Counted from the stretch's first letter, positions 10,088-22,989 are shown. The stretch: 64,000 nt of DNA from Flammula alnicola (GCA_015499995.1 JADNRV010000049.1:124001-188000); one strand, 5' to 3'. Notes: generated by a model not told the origin, from the sequence alone. Translations and numbers: made by a program.

Positions 10088-13000
10088 TTAAAGAGCGATT
10101 GGTCTCGCAATTCCAGTTGCTCGCCCAATAGAACCACCACCTGCACCTGACGAAATAGAGTTACTACCAAGCACCGACGACGAGAGTGCCATCGGAGGAC
10201 GCATCTTCGAGCCCAACGAGGACGAGCTCGTGCGATAGACCATCCCTGTCCCGGTTCTCGGTTTCGGCCGTGCGATCCCCGTCGGCACACCAGGCGAAGG
10301 CAGCGGCGACAGCGGAGGAGAACGGTTTGCTGATGTCAGCGAAGGAGTGCGGAGCGACGATCGAGATGCCGAAGTGGAGAGGACGGATGGGACGGGCACA
10401 GCTGGTCGATCGCCGCCCACTCGTGCGGCTTGACGTGGCAGCTGTAGCGGGCGCACGGAGGGCGAAGGCAGAGAGCTTAGGACAGCAGATGGGGACAGAG
10501 GAGTAGATGCAGACGCGGACGAGGCGGACGAAAACGTCCGTGCACGCGGGAAGGCGTACTTGCCAGTAGCGGCAGCAGCAGCAGACCCGCTACCGACACC
10601 CTCAGTGCGCGAAGAGTTCGATGGCGTCTTCTTCAGCCCACCAGCCGGCAATGGAGGCAGTGACTTCTCCTTATCATACACCCTCTTCTTGCTTCCAGAA
10701 ACCAGCGTCGTCGTCGAAGCGATGGACTCGAAGTCGTCTTTCGGGGTGGTAGGCATCGGGATACTCAACGTCGAAGCATTGGAAGACGGCGTGTTGAGCT
10801 CGTCTCCAGACGGCCGCTTCGTCGGCAACGGTCGCGGATGCTGATCCAACGACGATCCAGTAGAATCCCGGCCACCACCGCTGCTCCTCGCACCCGGCTT
10901 CCTAATCCTGGAGCGCGTGCGCGTCCGATCGCCATCCGGAATAGTGACCTCCAACGAGAAGCTCGAGCCGACACTACTCGTGCTCGTCCGCGTGCCAACG
11001 CTGCTCCTGCTCTGCGTCGTCGTCGTGCTGGCGCGGCTGTGCCATGACGTTGGCGGCAACGACGATCTTCCGGGCTTGCCTGCAGACGGCCGGCGCTGTC
11101 GCTGGGCCCACTCGCCCGACTCCTTGAGCGCGTTGTCTTCCTCGTCGTCGTCGTACTCGTCGTAGGCATCGAACTCGCGTTCGCGCTCGGATTCAAGGAG
11201 TGCGCCGGAGCTGTAGGAGCGGGCGAGGGGGTGTGGGCGGCGAGAGGCCGCTGTGCCATTTGTCATGATGGAGGATGCTGACGATCGACGAGATAAGTTG
11301 AGCGTTGAGAGACGGCGGGTAAGCGGCGACGGCGCATCTTCGTCCTCGCTGATAAGAAGCAAAGAGTAAGTATCAATAGAGTTGAACCAGGATAATAAAG
11401 AGAAGATGGCGAAGAAAAAGAACCAAGTACGCAACCTCCATAGAAGTTCAACCCATAAACGAGAGTCTTGGCCGTAAGCCACCAAATCCAGTCAAGAATG
11501 CACTGCTAACTTGATCGAGGAGTGAAAGAAAAAAAAAGAGAGAATGGAAAGAGAAGATAAAAAAGAAAATCGAGACCCACCTATCACTCCACCCAAGCCC
11601 CGTCGTAAGCCCAATACCACCCCTCAACAACTTGCCATCTCTATGCCTCACCCTCCGGTTCGGCGTATCTCGCTCGTCCTTGATGACACCCGACTTTGTC
11701 ATAATCGACGCTATTCCAGCAAACATCAGCATCCATCCAACCAGTTGAATGATAATCGTTGACGAAATCAACATACCATTCGACACCACACTTAGCATAC
11801 TCCCCGGCCGCCCATCCATCGGCGTATTTGCGCGCGACTGAGCACCCGGCAGGAGCTTCGAGTTGGGCGAGAGCAAGCCGTGACGAACCATCAAATGTCT
11901 GCGGGAAAAAAAACCAAAATGTAAGCAACCTCAACGAAAAAACGACGACGAGAAAAAAGACATACGGTAACGGCGTATGGAGATCCAAACTCGAATCGGA
12001 ATCACCCTCCTCCTCCTCCTCCTTGTCCTCTCTCTTCTGCCTCTGCCTATGTCTTCCCCTCGAGGCAGCATCATACGCACTCTCCTCCGCCTGCTCCTCA
12101 TCATCACTGCCCCGTCCCTCCAACACCCGCTCCAGATCCTCATCATAATAATCGCCCTCCTCCTCGCCCTCCAGCCGCCCATGCCCATGCCCGGCCCATG
12201 CAGAGCCCTCGCTCTGCCTTCGCGGCCTCTCACGTACTCTTGACCGCGAGGAGGCGCCATTCCGCCCGCCCCCGGCAGAGATCGACTTGGACAGCGCCGG
12301 GCGGGGCGTGGACGACAGGATGGTGGCGATGTCTGGACTCGGGGCGCGTGGGTCGTCGGGGTTTATCTTTGTCTTTGCGGCGTCTTTGCCGAGTGTGGTG
12401 GTGGTGGTGGTAGTAATCAATCTCGTGGTGGCGGCGTTATTGCTGCTGGCGGTGGTTGTAGCAAGAGACAAAGACGGCGCAGGCGCAGGCGGTGGTAGCG
12501 CGGAAGATCCAGACTTGATAAAAGGCGGCTGCACACGCGACTTGTTCTCTCCACCCCCAGCACCAGCTGCACGACTAGCACTCGCACTCGCTGGCTCCTT
12601 CGAATCGGACACGTCGAGCTCCTCGAGCGTCATCTCCTCGTTACCCTTCCCTCGACCCCTATCTCCACGCGCAACCTCCTCAACCTCCACCACCGTCGTC
12701 TTCGTAACCACAATCACCCCAAGCGGTTTCGGCTGGCCGTCCTCATCCTCGACGGGCATGCCCAATCCCAACCCTAGTCCCTTCTCTCCACCTGCTAACA
12801 CCCCTCCTCCTCCTTCTCTAGGTACAACTACAGGCACAGGCGGCAGCTCCTCGCTCGGCGGCGCGTAAACCGGCTCCAGTTTGCCCTCCTCCTGCAATCG
12901 GCTCCGACTGCGACTGCGCACGCCAAACACCTTCTTCAGCCCCGCGCTCCGCGTCCTCTCCGCGCGTAGCTCGAGGCGGAGGTCCTTGATCGTCGGCGAC

Positions 13001-14421
13001 GTAGCGCGGGACAAGGACGACGAGGAGGCAGAGGCCTCGTCCATTGTCGTTGGCGAGGGAGACATGCCGAGGAGGGAAGGCGACGACAATGAGGTGATGG
13101 TGGGATCCGGAGTAGTTGTGGTGTCAGACGAGGCTGAGAATTGGGTCATGGTGGATAAAGAAGGTGCGAGCCCTGTCGATTTCGCAGGGAACGCGTAGTT
13201 TGCCGACATGGAAGAAGGCGGAGGGGGGACGCTGTTCGTCGACAGGGTGTATGCAGTTGGTGGTGGTGCATTCGGGACCCGCATGGGCCCCAGAGGCGGT
13301 GGTTTGGTACGTGTGGTTGCCGCGGTGGAAGGCACCGTAAACGTCGCGGCAAGCGCATGGACAGGGGAGAGCTTGCTTGACGACGGGTACGAAAACGAGC
13401 CAACGCTGCCGGACGAGTTGCGCATATGGGTCGCAGTCTCCGGGTTGGTGTGCAGTGGTGGTAAAGACGAAGGAGTGAAGTGGGGGATTTTCTCTGCGCG
13501 CGAATGTGCCAGAGATGGGTCGATGGGATCCGCGAGTGACAGCTGATGGGCGTGCATAGGTGATGATGATGATGATGATGATGGGAAGCGACGACTCGTG
13601 CTTGATGTTGATGCTGATAAAGAATTTCTGGAGAGTGAAAGGAAAGGAGGCAGGATGTCCTCGCCTCCTTCGTCTGGGACGTCGTCTGCACCGAGGATGT
13701 CCCTGACATCGATGGAGCTGATGCTCTCGTTGCCAGGGTTGTGATGAGGGCGGCTGTTTGTGGAACGGCGGAACGAGGTGGAGAGAGAGGCGCGTGGGAG
13801 GGTGGGAGAGGGCATGACAGGGGGTGGGAGATCACCGTCATCGTCTTCGATGTCGGAGAGAGGCATTGGGGAGATGGACATGCGGGTGAGCTGGTCGGCA
13901 CCCGGAGTGTGTCTGCTGGGAGATGTGCCTGAAACAGATATAGAGGGCCGAGCGAAACTCGTGGGACTACGAGGACTGGAGCGGGTCGACGCAAACGAGT
14001 CGCGGTTGGTGGTCAAAGGAGGCAGGGGGGATGTGGCGTGCGCAGGGCTCTTTCCAGAGGACGCGAGACTGGTACGGGAACTGCTGGACCCTCCTGCTGG
14101 GGTGCCATGGCCTGCACTGCTGATGCTAACGACGGACTCGCGCTGAGAAGTGACCGAGTATTTGCTGGATCTGCGGGATCTATTCGTGGCGGATGAAAGC
14201 AACAGAAACTGCTCGTGCTCTGAGATACGCGACGGGCCAGGGACGGGTGGGAGAGGGGCAGAGGGGGGGCCTGTCGGCGGTGGGTTGGGTGCATTGGGTG
14301 TAGTAGGTGTAGGAATATGTGAAGGAGGGGCTGGAAAAGACTCGAGGAGGAGCGGGACGGGGGCACGCCTTGGACGCGCAAAGGAATGGGAGGGCATGGG
14401 GGTAGCAGTTGTGGTAGTCAT
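10088..14421 (-). CDS. Large serine/proline-rich disordered protein with one possible membrane segment
   Basis: I do not recognise a named family. The ATG is at 14421. Exon 1 (14421-11966) gives about 818 residues, dominated by Ser, Pro and Thr with short acidic or basic blocks, and ends LHTPLP. After a GTATGT intron, exon 2 (11898-11581) carries a hydrophobic stretch (MLISSTIIIQLVGWMLMFAG), the only candidate membrane segment. The gene resumes before 11352 with SEDEDAPSPLTRRL and runs about 420 residues to the stop at 10088. The join between 11580 and 11352, perhaps through a small exon near 11500, is uncertain. Total is near 1,360 residues. An acidic coil-like part lies near residues 740-810. 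A scaffold or signalling role is only a guess. A degenerate inverted copy of part of this gene lies at 22990-23390. Confidence 0.65.
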
Positions 14422-16532
14422 TGGAATTAATTATTGTGTGGCAGGGCAAGGTCGGAGATGGTCGGCGGTCATGGAACGACTGCAGAGCAGACTAGTTGCG
14501 CGACCGTGAAAGGCGAGAAAAGAGAAATAGCAAGGGACGGGAAGAGGTGGAAAGTTTCAAAATGGGCCTCAACAAACAATTCAATATCCCCTTCCTATTT
14601 CGGTAAAGTCTCTTTTCTTTGATTGCACCCATCTCAGATCTACTCTCTACTCGTCACCCGCGTCGCCCATCCCTCTTTTTCTGGTCGAGTAAATACCCTC
14701 CGCCCGCTGTACCGTGTGCTGCTCTGCCATTCTTCTGCATCCGATCAAACCTCTCGCCCTCATCCGCCGCGTTCTCTCATCTCCGTCTCTACCTCCATGA
14801 TCCTATCCAATTTCGACCGTCTCATCCTCGCCCTCTTCCATCCTGCGAACCCCCCTGCTGCACCATCTGAACATCCCACCTCCCAGTCTTCAAGGTACAT
14901 CGACCGTCCACTTCCCCACTCCAATTCACACGTTCTCCGCTTCTCAGCTTTACGTGAAAGTTGAATAAATTTTCACCCAGTACACATCCTCGAAGTATCG
15001 AACCACTCTCCACCGACGTCTCATTCTGCTCTTCCCGCCTCTCATTCCCCACTTCCCGAGGACTCCATCTTTCGAGCACCAAATTCTTTCGTCTGTATAC
15101 TTACATACAGTTGTGCTGAACCTCCACCGCCGCCACCGCCACATTCACGGTACCGCCGATTCTGCGGCAGACAGATGGTGTCCCAACTATGATGTGCCTC
15201 TCCAGCGTCGAATCCCACCATCCCCACATCCATTCACCTCCGCCGTACCTGTCCGGCCCAGCTGCCCATAGAGGACCCCACATTCCCAGGATACTCCGCC
15301 CCTGCGTGTGTATTCTGTGTTCGGCGCAGCCAAAGCCGCGTCAAGACAACGGCCGTAAATTAATTATCTGCATCCTGCGCCGACGTGTTTACCACACCCG
15401 CCTACACCAAAAACGCGAATGTATGTATGCGTTACGCAAGTCGGTGTCGGCCATATGGACTAGACGTTCTGCCACTGTCCACCAAGCTTACAACTGTCAG
15501 TCGAGATAATCATGAATAAATGTCATGGATGTCAAGCATCTCGGGACGAAGCCGCCGGATTCCTATGTTTTTTTTTTCCTCTTTCTGTCTTGCGATGGAG
15601 GACGAAATATGGAGAGCACTCGAAGCAGGTCTTGTTGGGAACGACGCTGTGTCGCCTCGAGCACTCGCATTGCTCAATCGGTATCGTTATCTTCCCCATG
15701 ACCCATGCAGCACACACACCCACCCCCGCGCGCCCGGGTACGACTACGAAATTTGAATACAACTACGCCTGTACTCGCCGCCCGAGTATGTATGTATCCC
15801 AGCGCAATTTGCTGCACCCAACACGGGCCTTGCGATCATCCGCTATTCGCCAGCGCTCTCACATCCATGCTGTACGCATGTCAGGTTTTTCTCCTTTCTC
15901 GTGTAAGCTCTTTCTTCGATTTTCTCAGCCCGAATGTGATATTAATATTAATACCTATGTCTTCTCTCAGCAACGATGCATGTATGGAACTCGAGAACTT
16001 GGGAGAAGAACGTTATAACACGACGCATGGACGCGAAATGAAACGGCTGTAATGCCAGCATGCGTTCCATTCAAATTAACGCAGACCTTCATTCATTCGA
16101 GAGGCTGTCAAAGCCTTGATTTTCGCTACCCCTCCCAATACCCATCATCGCAGGAGGCTCGTGCGGTGGAGCGTCGAAACCCACCACCACGATCTTGCGC
16201 CCAATGATTCTCGTCGCCGATCCCTACGCTCCTCACGAGCCACATGCCCACAAACTCAACTCTACCGGTTCCGTCATATTTTTATCGTTTCCTTTGTTCC
16301 TTCCCAAAGCGGTCCACGAACAGACAGACATACGCACTGTCGCCGACACGATGGATGTGACTGTGGATCAACATATCCTCCGAAGAAGCACGGAAGCATT
16401 GCTGCTGCACGCGATGTCCTGCATATCCATTTGGTCCGTTCCCATTCCCACCCCACTGCAGCTGCAGATGCATGGGATTGTGGAGGATTATCAAATGCTC
16501 TCGGTCGGCCTCCTTTGATGACGCTATTGTTA
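14422..16532. other. Intergenic, upstream of the serine-rich gene
   Basis: CT-rich sequence follows the start of the serine-rich gene, typical of a fungal promoter and 5' leader. Several open frames exist (for example 14623-14964 and 15512-16018), but their composition follows base bias and no domain or splice series is visible. Confidence 0.45.
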
Positions 16533-17109
16533 CAGTCGAACCCCTCATAACGCATACCCCTCGGTGGACGGCCCAGGGTATGCGTTATCAGAGGTTATGC
16601 ATTAACAGAGGTAGGCTAAAAATAGATTCAAAATTCCATAGGCAAAATACCAAACAATAATTAAAGTATTGGTGTTGAAATATGCCATGGAGAGTAATAT
16701 AGGCCATTGTGAATAAATCTGTGAAGGAACGCTCAGATTTCCTTGGATACTCCCAGTGAGAGTGGTCCCATAGTCATTAGAGTCGTGTGAAAATCATGCC
16801 AAAGGGCGCGAAAATGGTAATTTTGCAGGTTAAGAGTATCAAAAAGGCTAGTTTTAAACTGTCCATGTGGTGCATCACAGTGGGGGCGACCAGCAAACCA
16901 ATTATTTGACCTCAAATTCAAGAATTTCTACCTAATATAGTGCCCAAAACCTATGCCTTTTGCCCGCTGAGGGGTATGCCTTATGCCTTATTGCGGACCT
17001 ATGCGTTATGCTATGCAATTCCCCGCCCACCAACTTGGTGGAGCGATGGAGCTATGCGTTATAAGGGGTTATGCCTTATCAGAGGTATGCGTTATGAGGG
17101 GTTCGACTG
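16533..17109. mobile_element. Pogo-like MITE, 577 bp, 26-bp perfect terminal inverted repeats
   Basis: The element starts CAGTCGAACCCCTCATAACG and ends with the exact complement; the match is 26 bp without mismatch. TA flanks both ends (16531-16532 and 17110-17111), the target duplication of the Tc1/mariner/pogo superfamily. CAGT..AACC termini are common in pogo/Tigger elements. Near both ends the decamer TATGCGTTAT and variants (TATGCCTTAT, TATGCATTA) occur many times, as expected for subterminal transposase-binding repeats. The interior is AT-rich and has no transposase frame, so it would need a helper. The perfect ends imply a fairly recent insertion. Confidence 0.85.
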
Positions 17110-17111
17110 TA

Positions 17112-20100
17112 TTGTTCAAGGCCGAGTCGTAGTCGGAACGGTGTGGTTGGTTGGGCGCAGGTCAATGCGCAGTTGACATGGCTCGCTGGTACTAGAAGCA
17201 AGCAAGTGATAAGATGCATACGTTGAAAAGATAATCGATAACGAGTGGTGCACTAGTGCGTTACAGGAAATTTCATGATAACTTGATATGATGGGTATGG
17301 AAGTTCGTATCCATTTGATAACCGGCAATAGTTTCGGCTTACACAGTACTCTTTTGTTTTCTATTCTCGATTTCAAGTTCTAGAATATAATAGCATGGCA
17401 TTAGGTACATTAAATTCATGACGCTTTTCAAGGAAGACCAATATCCAGCTGCAAATTTCCATGAACTGAATATAATCGCAAAGAAACACCGATATTGACT
17501 AGTACTGGCCATGGATTGGACGTTAAGATTTCTCGCTTGACCAGAACGAGCAAGCCTGCCCGCTCGAAAAAGAGACTCTTCCATCCCACGAGTCTACCAA
17601 TCTCTCCAATATCAATCAGCCTCTTCAATAATAGATGCACATCGCATCACCCAACGCGCTTGGTCGATTCCCATGTCAGTATGTCTGGGTATGGGGTGTG
17701 TCAGCCATGTTGACTCTTGACGTTGGTCGCCGTAACAGTCGACGCCGTTCCAGTGAGACCCCACGTTTGTCAAAAAAAAAATTGCAGAGGCTGATCTAAT
17801 TCCGGATTTTCTTTTATCTGTTATTCAGAGAGAAGACGAGCCAAAACGTGCTTCGAACTCCCATGTCGTCGTCGTGCGCCCACCGTCCGACTGATCAACG
17901 CTAAAATGCTAAACACGCCCTTCCTCTCGAAAAACCACCGATCATTCGGCATTTTTCGTCACTGGCTCACAGTGTGCTCTTGCATTCTATTTTCTCATGA
18001 TGCTGAAGACGAGGTCTGTTGACTTTGCGAAGATTGCTGCTGGATATGGAACCAGCTTTGTACCCACTTCCAAGCTGAGTATGCATTTGGATGGCCAACA
18101 CCCCGTTCAACGTGTACACTGCGCGATTCTCAGGACGATGCCCATATCGCAGCGCTCAGCGCTCAGCGCCGCACTCTGGGCCATTCATTCCCTCCCAGGA
18201 CGGCTCCAACTCCCTAGCTCACGTCAGTAAAATCACTTTTCATTTTCGCTCCTTCTCCTCTTTAACGACGCAAAAATTAACTTCTTTAGATTCTAATGGA
18301 CTTTCCAGCGCCGTCAGCCAAGTTACGTCCGATACCAGAACACATCGACTGGCACTGGCAGCACACGACACTGGGCGCTCCTACCGCCCGGGCATACATA
18401 GCATACATAAACCGTTCAAGATCCCGCTGTACTTGTTCTTGAAATTTTTCGTGGCACCCGATATACACGCGTGGAAAATCTCGAAGGGCAACGCTGACAC
18501 TTTCGTGCACACGTACGTCAACGTTTTCACAAGGATCCAACTCAATCTCACTCAATATTAATTCGAAAGTTGGACGCGTCCACGTCTCTGCGGCGAACGT
18601 AGTGGCTATCTGATGACCTTCGTTCACGGCGATCATGGGCTATGTAAATGTGTACGTTCAAGATGCTTCTAAGGAGGATCTACGGTGGTTGTTTGTGTTC
18701 AGTCTGGCGGCGGTGGCGGCGGATTCTCCCTCCGAGTTGGTCGTACTTGCACAGTCATCTAATGGCCGCACCGCAACTCGCTACAGTTTACTGAAAATCT
18801 CCAACTAGCTCTCAGACTTCAGCGCCTCTTACATTCGTCGTTCATCTCGTGAACCCTCGGCCCATGCTCTTCAGAAGTCTGCATCAAACTTTACCCGGTC
18901 AAGCAGCGAAAATTTCATCCTCCAGGTCAATTAATGTAAGTAGGTATGTTCGGCTTTTGCGTATGATCGCAACGCATCATGATCACATCCGCACAGACCA
19001 TGCAGTTCCTGGGACCTAGCTCCGCCAACGCTTTAATTAAGCATGATGACCTTCTGCGCCCTGGGACCTTGATCTTATTCCACGTTCCATATCGCGACTC
19101 TGATATCTCCTGATAGGCTCAGGTTGGCGTATATGCGCATGTGTGCGCCTTTCGCTCTCGGCGATGAAGAGACCGCTTCCGCGGAGATCAAGAGAGGATC
19201 CGGTCAGGTGTTCCTCTCTTCACCCAGATATTTCGCTGCAGCCCTTGCTCATGTAGCCTCAGGCATGTTCATAAAAGGTGCACATCGGTCGTCACAGTTA
19301 ATTGCCTTTCTTTTAAGGACTTCAACTGTAGACTTCCAGGCAACACCAGGAAGAGCCAACCTCGAAGCCAGTGTATGACAAATTCAACTTTGGTGATGGC
19401 AGAGCAGAACTTACGAGGTTCGCCTCAGTTCTAGAACGCCAACTCCATATTTGTTTAAATTTGATCGCTTATGTGCAGGTCGGCTATCCGATGTGGGCGA
19501 TTGGAAGAGCGCCTGGCCGCCGTAGTAATACATGTTCTTTCACCCTCACTATCAACATCACTACCGTGTGCTAATGGCTGCGGCCTGCGTCATCAAGTTT
19601 GTCGAAAACGGACGTGCATCGTTGACACTGCTTCAGTTTTTCTGCTGGTCTGCTTATAGCCAGGCTGAGGAGCCTCTTTATTTTGGTGCTGCGCATGGGC
19701 CATGCACGAGTCGCACACCGATTTTATCTGCCTGTCAGCTTTCACGGACTCTCGTGGCCTGAGGCTGAGGTCTCAAATTTATCTGTTGGATATTAGATGC
19801 ACCCCATTCAAAACACTTCCGAGTCGCCATACGGAATTCTGGGCTGACAGTGACGGTTGGCACAAGCCCCAGTCATTAAATTTCTTTTGTGTTTGGTCTC
19901 TCTTGGTACTTGTGTGTCTAACTGATGGAGGTACGATACTGGAAATGTTTCATAGCGTATGTTAGATGAATAACTACCCGTCTCTGGGGGTGCGATACTC
20001 CAAGGAGGCTCCGCCAGACATTGAGTTTGTCGTGATCAGCGGCGAATTTCCTCCACTTCAGAGACCCCTCAGGTTCGTGTGGACCCTGTGAGCCAATGGA

Positions 20101-20205
20101 CAGAATTTACGGCACGACTCGGACACGAACGTCAGGGACTAAAGCTTCTCTGAGTTTTTTCTTCCTCCTTACCTCTTACTCTCTTCTGCTCTTATTTCGA
20201 CTCTC
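17112..20205. other. Intergenic, 3 kb
   Basis: I see no gene I can defend. Open frames such as 18091-18561 and 19532-19762 lack domains and consistent splicing. A short poly-A tract lies at 17772. Together with the MITE this makes a 5.8 kb gene desert between two gene blocks. Confidence 0.45.
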
Positions 20206-21479
20206 ATGACGCACTCAGGAAGCCACGAGACACGCTCAAAGAGTAAAAAACCTCAAAATGTTCAGAGGGGAAGAAACCTTCAGAGGCAAGAGGTACCCCC
20301 AGCCGATTCAGATGGACGCCTTAACACGCGGGATCCTTCCCCCTCTCACCTCGACTCGTGAGCCGTGCATTTCCCTTTGCTTTCATTTCCTCGCCCTCAT
20401 CAGAAAATAGAACTCGTCGTTTAACCCGCGCAGGTCGCGCGATGATCCGTTATTGTGATAGCGACCAGTTCACAGATACAGAGCTGGCAAAAATATTCGA
20501 TACCCACTTAAAAGCAATTAAGTCAATAAAGGAAAACCAATACTATCACCGTCCCGACAACCTGGACGAGGACGTGCAACATATTACCAGGGGCTTCAAG
20601 GAGCGTATGAAACGTTGGGTGAGTTGATTGTTTGCTTTCGAAATTTCATGCATGATGTCTGCGAACGAGTTTCTTATGTGCAAGTCCTTCCATCGACTTT
20701 TTAGCTTGATGCGAACCGAAAGGCAAGGGGTCAAATAAAAAAACCTTTCGAAATGGAGAACGAGTCACTTGCCACAGAGAAGGTGTGTATTTTTCATTGC
20801 TAATTGTGCTATTGGTGCCAATCACGTCACTTCCAGAGGTCAAGGAAAAGGAAACGCGAAGATGAATCAGAAGATGAGGACCTTACGCCTGCTGATGTGC
20901 CGAATCCCCCTCATCCGGTACGTCTCGTAAACAAGTATTTTATTTGAAGGCGATGTAATTCTAAACCGTTGTATGATTCTTGTAGACGAGCAGGAAAAAA
21001 GATAAAAAGGCCAAAAATCAGGCCAACGTTGTCGCTGCTGCCAATCAGGTATTTCTACGAGGCACATATACTGCAACGACGACCTAATGCTAACACGGAG
21101 CAAGGAGCCTATCTCTGTCGACTCCCCAGAGCAACCCCAAACACGCGCAAAGAAGAGGGCAAGGAACGAGCACAACCAGAATAGCGCGAACGGCTCCTCG
21201 ACAAAGACGGTGACAGCCAGAGATGACGACGGCGACAAAGTTGAAAGGTTTCTCAACGACAGGAATTACGGTAACCCATCGGTCGTTGAGAACCTGAAGA
21301 GGGCCGGAGTTGGCGCTCACGAAATTCTCTCCATGAAGGGCCTGAAAAAGTATGTCATCGCGACCAGACTTCAGGCAATGATACCCCCGAATCTTCGAAC
21401 CACTGCTCAAATCGAATGCCTGGCATTTGCGGTTAGTTCTGCTACTTGGGCTGATTGGAAACGACTTAGCCAAGTCTAA
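20206..21479 (+). CDS. Orphan nuclear protein family, paralog A (putative N-terminal HTH)
   Basis: Six exons: 20206-20357, 20411-20618, 20705-20782, 20837-20917, 20986-21048 and 21105-21479, giving 318 residues. Intron phases are 2,0,0,0,0. Exon 2 holds a compact helical unit (RAMIRYCDSDQFTDTELAKI..) resembling a helix-turn-helix. Exons 3-5 form a charged linker with basic clusters (RSRKRKRE, SRKKDKKAK, AKKRARN) that look like nuclear localisation signals. Exon 6 ends in a second helical domain (VERFLNDRNYGNPSVVENLK..LAFAVSSATW). The gene at 35493 has the same exon number, phases, domain order and almost the same length. A DNA-binding or chromatin role is inferred only from the HTH-like region and the basic signals. 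No named family recognised. The TAG acceptor at 20408-20410 was chosen because it keeps the frame and matches the paralog. Confidence 0.75.
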
Positions 21480-21998
21480 TCGAGCCAAAATCGAGCAGCT
21501 GGAAATCGAGTACATGACTTTGTAGCTTATATTCATCTATAATTCATCGCCTAAATTATTTGGATTTCGCCTTTAGTAGTAAGTAGTCGAGTTCTGCGAT
21601 GACTTAGCTCATTTTTCGCACAGATGGCAGGACTCCAAGTTTAAACTTGCATCGCGATTCGATACATAGTTGACCCTTGAAGTATTATAATGAGTAAATA
21701 AGGAGCATACAATGTTAATAAAAGATGGGTAATCAGCTGTTCATCATCCAAGGAGTCTTTAAAGGAGAAAAAGACATAGTGACGGGTGAAGGAGAGAGCG
21801 ATGAGCGTTGGATTGTTGCACGATGATCGATTGATATTAAAAACAAAAAGATGAGCGTCTCAGCCAGATTCAGAACGACAGTGCCTTAGGGTTAGGGGTT
21901 GTAAACGCGTTGAGACCGTGACAACTTACAAGCAGTAAGTTTGCGCTGACTGTTTCTCGCTTCACCTTACACCCCTGAATGCACACTTTCCATCGACT
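21480..21998. promoter_or_regulatory. Upstream region of the Alba gene
   Basis: This 519-bp intergenic stretch separates paralog A from the Alba-domain gene. The last 113 bp contain a tandem TTAGGG box, listed separately, followed by a CT-rich run (TTTCTCGCTTCACC) before the ATG, a common fungal leader feature. Confidence 0.5.
21886..21898 (+). promoter_or_regulatory. Tandem TTAGGG box (telobox-like) 101 nt upstream of Alba gene
   Basis: The motif TTAGGGTTAGGGG occurs once here, with its last base 101 nt before the ATG at 21999. TTAGGG is the telomere repeat of most basidiomycetes. In yeasts, TTAGGG-binding Myb factors such as Tbf1 also act at promoters. A similar box stands at the same distance before the proteasome gene at 23539. 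Function is inferred. Confidence 0.5.
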
Positions 21999-22843
21999 AT
22001 GGAACAAGATATGGATGCCATACATGATTCACCCGCTCAAGACGGCAACGAGAAGCATATCCGCATCACGCAGCAGGGCAAAATGAAGTGGTGGATTTCT
22101 GTATCTCTAAACTTCTTCGAGGTAAGACTGCCGTGTTTCTGTCGCAGTCGACGAAATATGAACTTTGTCCAACTCATTAGAATCCAGAAGAAGATAAAAG
22201 TCTTATCCTTCATACGTTACCTCACTTCGTGGATGCGCAGGCGGAGCCTGGTAGTGTTGCAGGCGCACGGACACTCGCCCAACAATCGGCTTCAGCAGTG
22301 ACCAGCGTCGTACCTCGACCGATATCTGTCGTGGAAATCATCAAGCGAGAATACATGAAGAAATTGGAGACCACTCGCTCGACCGGGGTCTGCATCAGTA
22401 CAGCGAACTGGGGACATTGGAGGAATTGGGGATCGCCATCGACCGTGTCGAAGGAGGACAAGGGAGAAGCATTGAAGAGGCCAAAGAAGCTTCGAGATCG
22501 AGGGACATTATTGAAGCGTTCAGTGGCAAAAAACAGTCTGTTCTTCGTCGACCCGATTCATAATTCGTTTTTACCTGTTCCATTCCATTTAGCCCGCGAC
22601 AAATTCAGACCCCTTTCATGCGTATCACCCTCTCAACAGTCGAAATACCCGACCTGGTCGCTAAGGGAGCATCGTAAGCCTCGTCATTTGGATGCTTTGT
22701 CACATTCTAACGACCGCATTAGATATCAACCTCCTACTGTACGCAAGCAATCGAAGGCGGCAAAAGCACGCGCAAAGAAACGTGTAAGGGCACACCGACG
22801 GACAAGTGTAGCTGTGGTCAACCCGACTATGATGACTGGCTAA
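21999..22843 (+). CDS. Alba-like nucleic-acid-binding protein (Rpp20/Rpp25 type) with an apparent frameshift
   Basis: Exon 1 (21999-22121) encodes HIRITQQGKMKWWISVSLNF, the start of an Alba fold. Exon 2 (22181-22535) contains PISVVEIIKREYMKK, then GLHQYSELGTLEELG in another frame. Exon 3 (22593-22673) gives PFMRITLSTVEIPDLVAKGA. Exon 4 (22723-22843) gives YQPPTVRKQSKAAKARAKKR with a very basic tail. All other splice joins stay in phase. The frame breaks once, at the GGGG run 22385-22388, where one additional G would restore it. Alba-like proteins of this type bind RNA in RNase P/MRP or bind chromatin. That role is inferred from the family. The break could be a sequencing error or a recent inactivation. 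Confidence 0.7.
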
Positions 22844-22989
22844 GAAGCTCCGCATTTGCTGTCTTCTGTGTACTTTGTTCTGGCCCTTGTATGTATCAAA
22901 TACTTTTTGTGACCTCTTAAGTTGACCTCCTCTTTTAGCTCTTGACCTCACGGGCATTTTCTGTTCTTGGTGGTCTCTATCTAGTAGCC

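Noticed and set aside
13560..13582. ATG-like trinucleotide microsatellite GATGATGATG
   Set aside because: It is the coding strand complement of a serine run in the serine-rich protein, so it is explained by the gene.
10186..14146. Many long open frames opposite and in other frames of the serine-rich gene (for example 12287-12868 plus and 13146-13994 minus)
   Set aside because: They are shadows produced by the high GC content and Ser/Pro codon bias of the minus-strand gene, with no splice-consistent structure of their own.
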